This document shows positions 15,351-22,015 of a DNA stretch of 24,812 nucleotides, piece after piece. The position numbers and the translations under genes are program-made. The stretch is from an uncultured Erythrobacter sp. Its GTDB lineage: Bacteria > Pseudomonadota > Alphaproteobacteria > Sphingomonadales > Sphingomonadaceae. Where the stretch lies: assembly GCA_947258465.1 (NCBI GenBank), contig CAMYIQ010000280.1, positions 1 to 24,812 on the forward strand. Direction: 5' to 3'. Under the pieces are notes generated by a model that saw nothing but the letters and a program-made list of their open reading frames with translations, did not search any database and was not told the DNA's origin. Position 1 is the first letter of the stretch; each line of letters starts with the position of its first letter.

Positions 15351-16421
15351 ATGAGTGACATCGATTTCGACAAGGAAATGGTCGGCACGATCGAAGTGCC
15401 CGAGGCCGATCGCATGGATCTGGACGCGCTGACGGCGTGGTTCGAGGCCCATGTCGAGGGCTTTGCGGGGCCGATCAGCTACACCAAGTTCAAGGGTGGC
15501 CAGTCGAACCCGACCTACCGCATCGACACGCCCGAGCGCAGCTATGTCCTGCGCCGTCAGCCCTTCGGGAAATTGCTGCCGAGCGCGCATGCGGTGGACC
15601 GCGAATACAAGGCGATGCACGCGCTGGGGCCGACCGGCTTCCCCGTACCCAAGACTTATGGCCTGTGCGAGGACCCGGAGGTTATCGGCAGCAAGTTCTT
15701 CGTCATGGGCCTCGCCGATGGGCGCAGCTTGTGGAACGGCGCGCTGCCCGATTATTCGCCCGAAGAGCGGCGCGAAATCTACAACGCGATGATCGACACT
15801 TTTGCCGATCTGCACATGAAAGATCCGGAGGCCATCGGCCTTGGCGATTATGGCAAGCCGACCGATTACTGTGCCCGCCAAATCGCCCGCTGGTCGAAGC
15901 AATACAAGCTGTCCGAAACCGAGCATATGCCGCAGATGGAGCGGCTGATCGAATGGCTGCCCGAGACGATCCCGCCGCAGCACGAAAGCAGCGTGGTCCA
16001 TGGCGACTACCGGCTCGACAACATGATCTTCGAAAAGGACGCCAACCGCGTGCTGGCGGTGCTCGACTGGGAATTGTCGACGCTGGGCGATCCGATCGCG
16101 GACTTCAGCTACCTCATGCTCAACTGGCACAACCCGCATGACGGACGCGCCGGGCTGCTGGGGCTGGACCTGGAAAAACTCGGCATTCCGACGCAGGACG
16201 AGGCGGTCGAACGCTATGTCGCGCGCACCGGCTATCCCGTACCGCCGATGGACTGGTACTTCGCCTACAACCTGTTCCGGCTCGCAGGCATCATGCAGGG
16301 CATCAAGAAGCGCGTGATCGACGGGACCGCGTCTTCCGCGCATGCGAAATCCATGTCCGAACGCGTCGCGCCGCTGGTCGAACGGGCCTACCACTTCGCG
16401 CAGGCTGCAGGGATGGACTAG
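15351..16421 (+). CDS. ACAD10/11-type APH-fold acyl-CoA kinase
   Basis: This 356-residue protein matches the kinase half of ACAD10/ACAD11. Shared segments are G-G-Q-S-N-P-T-Y (49-56), Y-V-L-R-R-Q-P (65-71), L-L-P-S-A-H-A-V-D-R-E (75-85) and W-S-K-Q-Y (181-185). The APH catalytic loop H-G-D-Y-R-L-D-N is at 217-224, with Asp219 the likely base. The metal-binding L-D-W-E is at 238-241. In Pseudomonas, LvaA of this type phosphorylates the 4-hydroxyl of an acyl-CoA, helped by a small LvaB; no LvaB-like gene is visible here. The frame opens back to 15267 through the repeat. The ATG at 15351 gives a sensible N-terminus. It is not expected to be an antibiotic resistance enzyme. Confidence 0.94.
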   Translation: MSDIDFDKEMVGTIEVPEADRMDLDALTAWFEAHVEGFAGPISYTKFKGGQSNPTYRIDTPERSYVLRRQPFGKLLPSAHAVDREYKAMHALGPTGFPVPKTYGLCEDPEVIGSKFFVMGLADGRSLWNGALPDYSPEERREIYNAMIDTFADLHMKDPEAIGLGDYGKPTDYCARQIARWSKQYKLSETEHMPQMERLIEWLPETIPPQHESSVVHGDYRLDNMIFEKDANRVLAVLDWELSTLGDPIADFSYLMLNWHNPHDGRAGLLGLDLEKLGIPTQDEAVERYVARTGYPVPPMDWYFAYNLFRLAGIMQGIKKRVIDGTASSAHAKSMSERVAPLVERAYHFAQAAGMD

Positions 16422-16470
16422 CGCCGGAGGCCTGCTAACGAGCGCTCCGAGATTACACACGGAGAACAGC

Positions 16471-17295
16471 ATGAGCGCCGACCTCGAAAACCGCATCACC
16501 GCCGAGTGGGACGACCGCGCCAATGTCACGCCGCAAAGCGCGGATGTGCGCGAGGCGGTCGAGGCGGCGCTGGCCCTGCTCGACAGCGGCGAAGGCCGTG
16601 TGGCCGAGCCCGACGGCAAAGGCGGCTGGCAGGTCAACCAATGGCTCAAGAAGGCGGTGCTGCTCAGCTTCCGGCTCAACGACAACCGCGTGATGGATGG
16701 CGGCAGCGCGGGCCATCCGGCCTTCGACAAGGTGCCGAGCAAATTCGCCGGCTGGGACGATGCCCGGTTCCGCGAGGCGGGCTTTCGCGTCGTGCCCGGC
16801 GCGATCGCCCGAGAGGGCGCCTATATCGCGCCCGGCTGCGTGCTCATGCCCAGCTTCGTCAATATCGGCGCCTATGTCGGCAAAGGCACGATGGTCGACA
16901 CCTGGGCCAGCATCGGAAGTTGCGCCCAGATCGGCGAGAACTGCCATATCTCGGCCGGTGCCGGCATTGGCGGCGTGCTCGAACCCATGCAGGCCAACCC
17001 GACGATCATCGGCGACAATTGCTTCATCGGCGCGCGTAGCGAAATCGTCGAGGGCGTGATCGTGGGCGAAGGCAGCGTCGTGGCCATGGGTGTCTTCATC
17101 ACCCAATCGACCAAGATCGTCTACCGCGACACCGGCGAAGTGATCCGTGGCCATATTCCGCCCTATTCGGTTGTGGTGCCCGGCACCATGCCCGGCAAGG
17201 ATGGCGGCCCCGGCCTCGCCTGCGCGGTGATCGTGAAAACGGTGGATGCGCAAACGCGCGAAAAGACCGGGATCAACGACCTCCTGCGCGACTGA
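16471..17295 (+). CDS. dapD: Tetrahydrodipicolinate N-succinyltransferase
   Basis: DapD transfers succinyl from succinyl-CoA to tetrahydrodipicolinate, in the succinylase branch of lysine and meso-diaminopimelate synthesis. The product is 274 residues, the standard length. The N-terminal helical part (A-V-E-A-A-L-x-L-L-D-S-G) leads to a left-handed beta-helix made of hexapeptide repeats, roughly residues 100-240 (I-A-P-G-C-V-L-M-P-S-F-V-N-I-G-A-Y-V and following). The E-P-M-Q-A-N-P loop in the helix is typical of the family. GGAG lies 6 nt before the 16471 ATG and can pair with CTCCG at 16445-16449. It is 49 nt after the kinase gene, so it may have its own promoter or be read through. Confidence 0.97.
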   Translation: MSADLENRITAEWDDRANVTPQSADVREAVEAALALLDSGEGRVAEPDGKGGWQVNQWLKKAVLLSFRLNDNRVMDGGSAGHPAFDKVPSKFAGWDDARFREAGFRVVPGAIAREGAYIAPGCVLMPSFVNIGAYVGKGTMVDTWASIGSCAQIGENCHISAGAGIGGVLEPMQANPTIIGDNCFIGARSEIVEGVIVGEGSVVAMGVFITQSTKIVYRDTGEVIRGHIPPYSVVVPGTMPGKDGGPGLACAVIVKTVDAQTREKTGINDLLRD

Positions 17296-17375
17296 ACTTC
17301 CGGAACATTCGCGCCGCGCGAACGTAAAACTCCCAGAAACCGCGGGATCGCGATATTTTCAGGGAGTAGATTCAC

Positions 17376-17705
17376 GTGCACAAAGAAGGCGAAGAAGTCC
17401 ACATTACCGACACCGAAGCGAGCGGCGGCTCGAAAGAAGGTGTGGTGCGCTGGGTGCTTGCGGGCGGGCTGCTGCTCGCGCTTATCCTGCTGTCGATCGT
17501 CTGGATCATTCCTGCACTGTCGACCGGCGATGTCGAGGAAGAAGGCACGGTCAGCGGGCAGATATCTTCCATGGAGGATGACGGCGACAATACCGACAGC
17601 ATTGTGGGAATCGAAGGCGAGACCGATTTGGGGGACGATCAGGTCACCACGCCAGACGGGGATCAGACCGAAATCGCCGACGGGCTCGAAGTGATCGAGA
17701 ATTGA
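17376..17705 (+). CDS. Small single-pass membrane protein with acidic tail
   Basis: The 109-residue protein begins at a GTG with AGGGAG 9 nt upstream. Residues 1-24 are charged and cytoplasmic-looking, ending K-E-G-V-V-R-W. Residues about 25-48 form one strong hydrophobic helix (V-L-A-G-G-L-L-L-A-L-I-L-L-S-I-V-W-I-I). The remainder is very acidic and low in complexity (E-E-E-G, E-D-D-G-D-N-T-D), probably outside the membrane. By the positive-inside rule the N-terminus is cytoplasmic. I know of similar proteins in sphingomonads but not of any function. Two small stress-type genes follow at once on the same strand. A short hairpin without a T-run (17308-17322) separates it from dapD. Confidence 0.8.
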   Translation: MHKEGEEVHITDTEASGGSKEGVVRWVLAGGLLLALILLSIVWIIPALSTGDVEEEGTVSGQISSMEDDGDNTDSIVGIEGETDLGDDQVTTPDGDQTEIADGLEVIEN

Positions 17706-17727
17706 CCGGTTCGAGGAGTAAGGTCGC

Positions 17728-17955
17728 ATGAGCAATCCCAACAGCTTCCAGGCCAACCAGTATGTCCGGTGGAACTGGGGCAGCGGCACGGCTTGCGGCC
17801 AGATCAAGGAGCGTTTCGAGCGCGAAGTTACTCGCACTCTGCAAGGTACCGAGGTCACCAAGAGCGGAGACGAGGATAATCCCGCCTATCTCATTCGGCA
17901 GGATGATGGGGATGATGTGCTCAAGCGCGGTAGCGAACTCGAAGCGCAGGACTGA
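17728..17955 (+). CDS. DUF2945 (HVA1/Tudor-like) protein
   Basis: This 75-residue protein fits the DUF2945 or 'hypervirulence-associated TUDOR' family. The motif W-N-W-G-S-G-T-A-C-G-Q-I is at about 15-26. It is followed by the conserved V-T-R-T-L-Q-G-T-E-V-T and the S-G-D-E-D-N-P-A-Y-L-I-R-Q-D-D-G-D block, ending in V-L-K-R-G-S-E-L. The family has a small SH3/Tudor-like beta barrel and no settled function. GAGGAGTAAGG lies before the ATG. It is followed after 3 nt by a DUF3008 gene, so the two are surely co-transcribed. Confidence 0.9.
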   Translation: MSNPNSFQANQYVRWNWGSGTACGQIKERFEREVTRTLQGTEVTKSGDEDNPAYLIRQDDGDDVLKRGSELEAQD

Positions 17956-17958
17956 ACC

Positions 17959-18150
17959 GTGCCTCGGGCCAAGAGCAAGGCGCAGCAACGGGCGGCTGGG
18001 GCGGCACTGTCGGTCAAGCGCGGGGAAACCGATATCGGCGACCTCCAGGGTGCATCCTGGCAGATGTATGACGGCATGAGCGAAGACGAGCTGGAGGAAA
18101 TGGCTTCCACCGATCGTTCGGCCTTGCCGGAAACTGCGGACGAGGATTGA
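17959..18150 (+). CDS. DUF3008 small protein
   Basis: The 63-residue product matches DUF3008: P-R-A-K-S-K-A-Q-Q-R-A-A-G-A-A-L-S at the N-terminus, then a L-Q-G-A-S-W-Q-M-Y-D-G-M-S-E-D-E-L-E-E-M-A-S-T segment and a short tail with L-P-E. The first half is basic and the second acidic. It starts at a GTG 3 nt after the DUF2945 stop, with no own ribosome site, so translation is probably coupled. The family often sits beside general stress genes in alphaproteobacteria, but its function is unknown. Confidence 0.9.
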   Translation: MPRAKSKAQQRAAGAALSVKRGETDIGDLQGASWQMYDGMSEDELEEMASTDRSALPETADED

Positions 18151-18354
18151 TGGCCCACCGGATGCGGGACGAAGCCCGTTGCGGTTTTCACGATCGCGTG
18201 ACCTTGCAGAGTAATCCGGCCGCAAATCCGCGGAACCGTACGCACCATGTCGTCGGTTCCATCGATCGCCATGCCATGCCGCCCCGCCACGGCGATATCG
18301 AACATGGCCTCCGGCGCGATAGCCCGATTCACCGGGGCTGCGCCCCCGCGAAGA

Positions 18355-18780
18355 ATGTCTGATCCCTTCGCCCACTTTCTCGAGGCGCAGGGTGGCGGCG
18401 TGTATGAGCGCGCGCTCGGTGAAATTCGCCAGGGCGCCAAGACGGGCCACTGGATGTGGTTCGTTTTCCCCCAAATCGCAGGGCTGGGCGGCAGCACCGC
18501 ATCACGCAAATTCGCATTGCGGGGAAGAGAGGACGCAGCCGCCTATTGTAGCCATGACGATTTGGGTCCGCGCCTCTTCGAAGCGACCGAAGCCATGCTC
18601 GACTGGGCGGGTACGATGAGCGCCGAAGACATTCTGGGTTCTGTCGATGCGATGAAGTTCCGCAGTTCCATGACGCTCTTCGAAGCCGCCTGCGACGGTG
18701 ACGACGCGCAACCGTTCACCGATGCGCTTGGCCAGTTCTATGGCGGCACGCGCGACCCGCTGACGCTCGAAAAGCTGTGA
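18355..18780 (+). CDS. DUF1810 family protein
   Basis: The 141-residue product fits DUF1810, a widespread small cytoplasmic family of unknown function. Conserved parts are the N-terminal F-x-x-F-L-E-A-Q, then Y-x-x-A-L-x-E-I-R-x-G-x-K-x-G-H-W-M-W-F-V-F-P-Q-I-x-G-L-G (about 19-48), and D-A-M-K-F-R-S-S-M-T-L-F (about 100-111). The frame remains open to 18247 without family similarity, so the ATG at 18355 is chosen; its ribosome site is weak (GAAGA). The 204 nt before it hold no gene I can support. The stop overlaps the next gene as GTGA. Confidence 0.9.
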   Translation: MSDPFAHFLEAQGGGVYERALGEIRQGAKTGHWMWFVFPQIAGLGGSTASRKFALRGREDAAAYCSHDDLGPRLFEATEAMLDWAGTMSAEDILGSVDAMKFRSSMTLFEAACDGDDAQPFTDALGQFYGGTRDPLTLEKL

Positions 18781-19262
18781 CCAACAGCCTGCCCGACAAT
18801 GCGCAGGTCATTAGCGCGACCTTCAATCAGCAATTGCTGATTGGCGCTGCGATGATCGCCGTGTGCGTCATCATTCACGGCATGGGCCTGTTCACGATCC
18901 AGCGCATTCTCTCCGGAGAACGGATGACCGAGCGATTCGAGAGACTGCGGCCCTTGTCCGTCACAGGTGCGGTCTTCACTCTGATCGCGGTGTTCGCGAT
19001 CATCTTCATCCACTTCGTCGAAATCTGGCTGTTCGCTTTTCTCTACGATTACCTCGGCGCGCTGCATTCTTTCAGCGAAGCCTTGTATTTCTCCACCATC
19101 AGCTACGCCACGATCGGCTATTCCGACGCTTCGATCCACGACGAATGGCGTATGGTGGCGGCATTGGAAGGCGTGGTGGGTATCATCCTGCTGGGATGGT
19201 CGACCGCCTTCTTCGTTCGCATACTCGGTCGCCTCGAAGGGGAGGACGGGAAAGGGCGCTAA
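18777..19262 (+). CDS. Two-pore-helix ion-channel-like membrane protein
   Basis: The 161-residue protein begins with GTG overlapping the DUF1810 stop. Hydrophobic segments lie at about 18-40, 62-90 and 125-150. Before the last one, the stretch S-T-I-S-Y-A-T-I-G-Y-S-D (106-117) matches the pore helix and filter of the bacterial two-transmembrane potassium channel family, where T-x-G-Y-G-D is usual. The second filter glycine is serine here, so potassium selectivity may be altered. There is no regulatory (RCK) domain. I would call it channel-like rather than a proven potassium channel. Its stop lies only 3 nt from the stop of the convergent dipeptidase gene. Confidence 0.82.
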   Translation: MTNSLPDNAQVISATFNQQLLIGAAMIAVCVIIHGMGLFTIQRILSGERMTERFERLRPLSVTGAVFTLIAVFAIIFIHFVEIWLFAFLYDYLGALHSFSEALYFSTISYATIGYSDASIHDEWRMVAALEGVVGIILLGWSTAFFVRILGRLEGEDGKGR

Positions 19263-19265
19263 GCG

Positions 19266-20543
19266 CTATTCGCCGTCGTCCCGGCGCTCTCCGGCAGCAT
19301 ATTCGATCGGCGCCATATCGCCGACGCTCGCGGCATAGGCCTCGGCGCCGCGCATCACGCGCATCATATTGCGCGAAGCGATCTTCTCAAGATCCTCCTG
19401 CGAATAGCCGCGCTTGGCGAGTTCGACGAACAGCGCCGGATAGCCGGTCACGTCTTCCATCCCGATCGGGCCGGTGGGCATGCCGTCATAATCGCCGCCG
19501 ATCCCGATATGATCGACCCCCGCGATATCGCGAATGTGGTCGATATGATCGGCCATGTCGGAAATGGTCGAAACCGGCGGGCGATTTTCAGCATCCCATT
19601 TCGCCAGTTGCGCCTCGACCGTGTCGGGGAGGCCGGGGAAAAGCGCTTCGAGCCGCGCCTTCTCCGCCGCGCGGTCGGCGGCATGGTTGCGCAAGTCTTC
19701 GGTGATGAACCACGGCAGCGCCACCACCATCACAAGCCCGCCATTTTCGGGCAGACGGGCGAGAACGCCATCGGGCACGTTGCGCAGATGGCCGTTGATC
19801 GCGCGTGCGCCCGAATGGCTGAAAATGACCGGCGCCCTCGCCACGTCGAGCGCATCGTGCATTGCCGCTTCGCTCACATGGCTGAGATCGACCAGCATGC
19901 CGATGCGGTTCATTTCGCGCACCACATCCATGCCGAAGGCGTTGAGCCCGTCATGCCTGGGCGCATCGGTCGCGCTATCCGCCCAGCTCAGCGTCTTGCC
20001 ATGCGTCAGCGTCATGTAGCGCGCGCCCATATCGTACATCTGGCGCAGCACGGCGAGGCTCGACCCGATCGAATGGCCGCCTTCCATACCCAGCAGCGAG
20101 GCGATCCGGCCCGCTTCCATCGCTTGCTCGACATCGTCGGCACTCAGCGCCAGTTGCAGATCGTTCGGATAGCGTGCGATCAGCCGCTTGGTCACGTCGA
20201 TCTGCTCGATCGTAGCCTGCACCGCTTCGGGTTCGGGCAGGCTGGCACTGACATAGACCGACCACCACTGCGCCCCAACCTTGCCCTGGCGCAGACGCAA
20301 CAGGTCGGAATGCATCGCACTGCGCCCATCGCGCGCGGTGTCCAGCGTGTCGCGGAAATCGAAACCGTTGATCCGATTGCCCAGACGCGAGCGCAATTGG
20401 ATCGGCACGTCGTTATGGCCATCCCACACCGGCGCCGCTTCGAGCGCCGCACTGGCTGTTTTCTCCGCACCGCTCTGGGCTGACGCCGGACCTGCGATGG
20501 CAAGAGCGGTTGCGGCAGCGGTGGCGAACAGAAAATGGCGCAT
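19266..20543 (-). CDS. Exported M19 membrane-dipeptidase family hydrolase
   Basis: The 425-residue product belongs to peptidase family M19, zinc enzymes that cleave dipeptides, including D-amino acid ones. A signal peptide is clear: R-H, a hydrophobic run, and a likely cut after A-S-A at residue 22. The zinc-site residues are in place: His43 and Asp45 in D-G-H-N-D, Glu154 in M-E-G-G-H-S, His222 in L-S-H-V-S and His243 in F-S-H-S-G-A-R-A, with Asp351 in G-G-D-Y-D-G. It should therefore be an active periplasmic or outer enzyme. AAGGGG lies about 10 nt before the ATG. It is divergent from the DUF427 gene and convergent with the channel-like gene. Confidence 0.95.
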   Translation of the reverse strand: MRHFLFATAAATALAIAGPASAQSGAEKTASAALEAAPVWDGHNDVPIQLRSRLGNRINGFDFRDTLDTARDGRSAMHSDLLRLRQGKVGAQWWSVYVSASLPEPEAVQATIEQIDVTKRLIARYPNDLQLALSADDVEQAMEAGRIASLLGMEGGHSIGSSLAVLRQMYDMGARYMTLTHGKTLSWADSATDAPRHDGLNAFGMDVVREMNRIGMLVDLSHVSEAAMHDALDVARAPVIFSHSGARAINGHLRNVPDGVLARLPENGGLVMVVALPWFITEDLRNHAADRAAEKARLEALFPGLPDTVEAQLAKWDAENRPPVSTISDMADHIDHIRDIAGVDHIGIGGDYDGMPTGPIGMEDVTGYPALFVELAKRGYSQEDLEKIASRNMMRVMRGAEAYAASVGDMAPIEYAAGERRDDGE

Positions 20544-20611
20544 ATTCAGGAACCCCTTGATGGCTTGCGGGCTGTCCTAGCAAAGAGCAGCGGCAAGGAA
20601 AGGCCCCATTC

Positions 20612-20902
20612 ATGACCATCATCGCCCGCTGGAACGGCGAAACGCTGGCGCGCAGCGACGACACGATCGTCGTCGAAGGCAATCACTATTTCCCGGCGGG
20701 CGATGTCGCCCGCGGCGTGCTGGTGCCGAGCGAGACGACCAGCCATTGCCCGTGGAAGGGCACGGCGAATTACTATTCGATCAATGCCGGCGGCGAAATG
20801 AATACCGATGCGGCGTGGTATTATCCCGAGCCGAAGCAGGCGGCGGCGGAGATCGGGGACCGTATCGCGTTTTGGAAAGGCGTCGAGGTGGTCGAAGAAT
20901 GA
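20612..20902 (+). CDS. DUF427 protein
   Basis: This 96-residue protein fits DUF427: W-N-G-E-T-L-A-R-S-D-D-T near the N-terminus, E-G-N-H-Y-F-P, then T-T-S-H-C-P-W-K-G-T-A-N-Y-Y (about 43-56) and A-A-W-Y-Y-P-E-P, all conserved in the family. It is a small beta-rich cytoplasmic domain without assigned activity. AAGGAAAGG lies about 8 nt before the ATG. The stop overlaps the start of the cupin gene as ATGA, and three genes follow in a tightly overlapped run. Confidence 0.93.
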   Translation: MTIIARWNGETLARSDDTIVVEGNHYFPAGDVARGVLVPSETTSHCPWKGTANYYSINAGGEMNTDAAWYYPEPKQAAAEIGDRIAFWKGVEVVEE

Positions 20903-21336
20903 CAACAACCACGGCAATCATCGAGAAGCTCGGCCTCGCGCCGCACCCCGAGGGCGGTTGGTACCGCGAGACCTGGCGTGCCCCCGCCCCCGATGGTGGA
21001 AGGGCCAGCGCGACGGCGATCCATTTCCTGCTCGAACATGGCGAAAGCTCGCACTGGCACCGGGTCGATGCCGCCGAAATCTGGCTGTGGCATGCCGGCG
21101 ACCCGCTCGAACTGGCGCTCGCCAAGACCGACCACGGGCCGGTGGAAACGATCGTGCTCGGCCAGGATGTGACCGGCGGGCAGTCGGTCCAGCACGTCAT
21201 CCCGCCGCATTGGTGGCAGGCCGCGCGACCGACAGAAGGACAGGCGGGCTATGCGCTCGTATCGTGCATCGTATCGCCGGGGTTCGAATTTTCCGGCTTC
21301 GAACTGGCCGCCGCAGACTGGCACCCCGGAACATGA
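20899..21336 (+). CDS. Cupin_5 (DUF985) protein
   Basis: The 145-residue protein is a cupin of the DUF985 type. It opens with L-G-L-x-P-H-P-E-G-G-W-Y-R-E-T-W. Then come I-H-F-L-L-E-H-G-E-S-S-H-W-H-R-V-D-A-A-E-I-W, which holds likely metal ligands, and V-I-P-P-H-W-W-Q-A-A, ending in V-S-P-G-F-E-F-S-G-F-E-L. Some relatives bind sugars or metal, but no reaction is established. Its start overlaps the DUF427 stop and its stop overlaps the next start, both as ATGA, so all three should be made together. The frame remains open farther upstream, inside DUF427, but that is a shadow. Confidence 0.93.
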   Translation: MTTTTAIIEKLGLAPHPEGGWYRETWRAPAPDGGRASATAIHFLLEHGESSHWHRVDAAEIWLWHAGDPLELALAKTDHGPVETIVLGQDVTGGQSVQHVIPPHWWQAARPTEGQAGYALVSCIVSPGFEFSGFELAAADWHPGT

Positions 21337-21731
21337 TCCGAACCGGGCTACGCTGGCTGCTCGGCGTCTTTTATGCCTTTGCGGGCTATGTGCATCTCGC
21401 CAATCCGGCACCCTTCCTGACGATCATGCCGGGCTGGGTACCCGCCCCGGAGACCGTGGTTTTCTGGACCGGCATTGCCGAACTGTTCGGCGCAGCCGCG
21501 CTGGTGCAATGGGCGAATTTGCCGCTGCGCCGAGCGGGCGCCATCGGTCTGGCGCTTTACGCCGTGTGCGTGTTTCCGGCGAACATCCACCATTTCGCGC
21601 TCGACATGGCGCGGCCCGGTGGCGGGCTTGGGCTCGGCTATCACATACCGAGGATGATCGCGCAGCCGGTTCTCGTCTGGCTCGCGCTGTGGACCGGCGG
21701 CGTAACGGACTGGCCGCTGCGCCGCCGGTAA
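21333..21731 (+). CDS. DoxX-like four-helix membrane protein
   Basis: The 132-residue protein has four hydrophobic segments. It carries the features of the DoxX/DoxX-like family: F-Y-A-F-A-G-Y-V-H-L at the first helix, W-T-G-I-A-E-L-F-G-A-A-A-L at the second, and a conserved N-I-H-H-F in the third (V-F-P-A-N-I-H-H-F-A). The C-terminal part (H-I-P-R-M-I-A-Q-P-V-L-V-W-L-A-L-W) fits too. Family members are inner-membrane proteins, some linked to redox stress or quinone; no precise role can be assigned. It ends 7 nt before the stop of the convergent SWIB gene. Confidence 0.9.
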   Translation: MIRTGLRWLLGVFYAFAGYVHLANPAPFLTIMPGWVPAPETVVFWTGIAELFGAAALVQWANLPLRRAGAIGLALYAVCVFPANIHHFALDMARPGGGLGLGYHIPRMIAQPVLVWLALWTGGVTDWPLRRR

Positions 21732-21738
21732 CCGCAGG

Positions 21739-21990
21739 TCAGCTCATGTGCTTCGAGACGGCACCCGTCATCTTGAACATGGAGATCTGTTCCTTGCCGA
21801 TCACGCCGCCGAGCGTGTCATCGGGATTGATCATGCGCTTGTCGTTGGAATCCTGCAGGCCCTTGGCCTTGATGTAATCCCACACTTTCGAGGTCACTTG
21901 CGCGCGGGTCAACGGACCCTTGCCAACCACGTTTTCAAGCTGCGGCGATAGGTTCACCGGCTTCTGCAGTGCGTTGTTCTTGCCAGCCAT
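21739..21990 (-). CDS. SWIB/MDM2-domain protein
   Basis: This 83-residue protein is almost entirely one SWIB domain. Signs are L-T-R-A-Q-V-T-S-K-V-W-D-Y-I-K-A-K-G-L-Q-D (about 27-47), then K-R-M-I-N-P-D-D-T-L-G-G-V-I-G and a final S-M-F-K-M-T. The domain was named in eukaryotic chromatin remodellers and MDM2. Bacterial single-domain versions occur in chlamydiae and in several alphaproteobacteria. A DNA- or topology-related role has been suggested for the chlamydial one, but nothing in this sequence proves that. An AAGGAAAGGA lies before the ATG. The PEBP gene upstream ends 25 nt away in the reading direction, so the two may be one operon. Confidence 0.92.
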   Translation of the reverse strand: MAGKNNALQKPVNLSPQLENVVGKGPLTRAQVTSKVWDYIKAKGLQDSNDKRMINPDDTLGGVIGKEQISMFKMTGAVSKHMS

Positions 21991-22015
21991 GACTAATCCT
22001 TTCCTTGGCTATGCT

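Noticed and set aside
15351..16421. Aminoglycoside resistance phosphotransferase
   Set aside because: The APH fold is shared, but the segments match the ACAD10/11 kinase branch, and the neighbours are acyl-CoA enzymes.
15345..16742. A 465-codon minus-strand frame opposite the kinase and dapD start
   Set aside because: It crosses two well-supported plus-strand genes and has no recognisable domain.
17308..17322. Hairpin TTCGCG/CGCGAA after dapD as a terminator
   Set aside because: The stem is only 6 bp, there is no T-run, and it is not placed like a typical intrinsic terminator.
17886..18509. A 207-codon minus-strand frame over DUF3008 and DUF1810
   Set aside because: It overlaps the ends of two recognisable genes and matches no known family; only the middle 204 nt remain unexplained.
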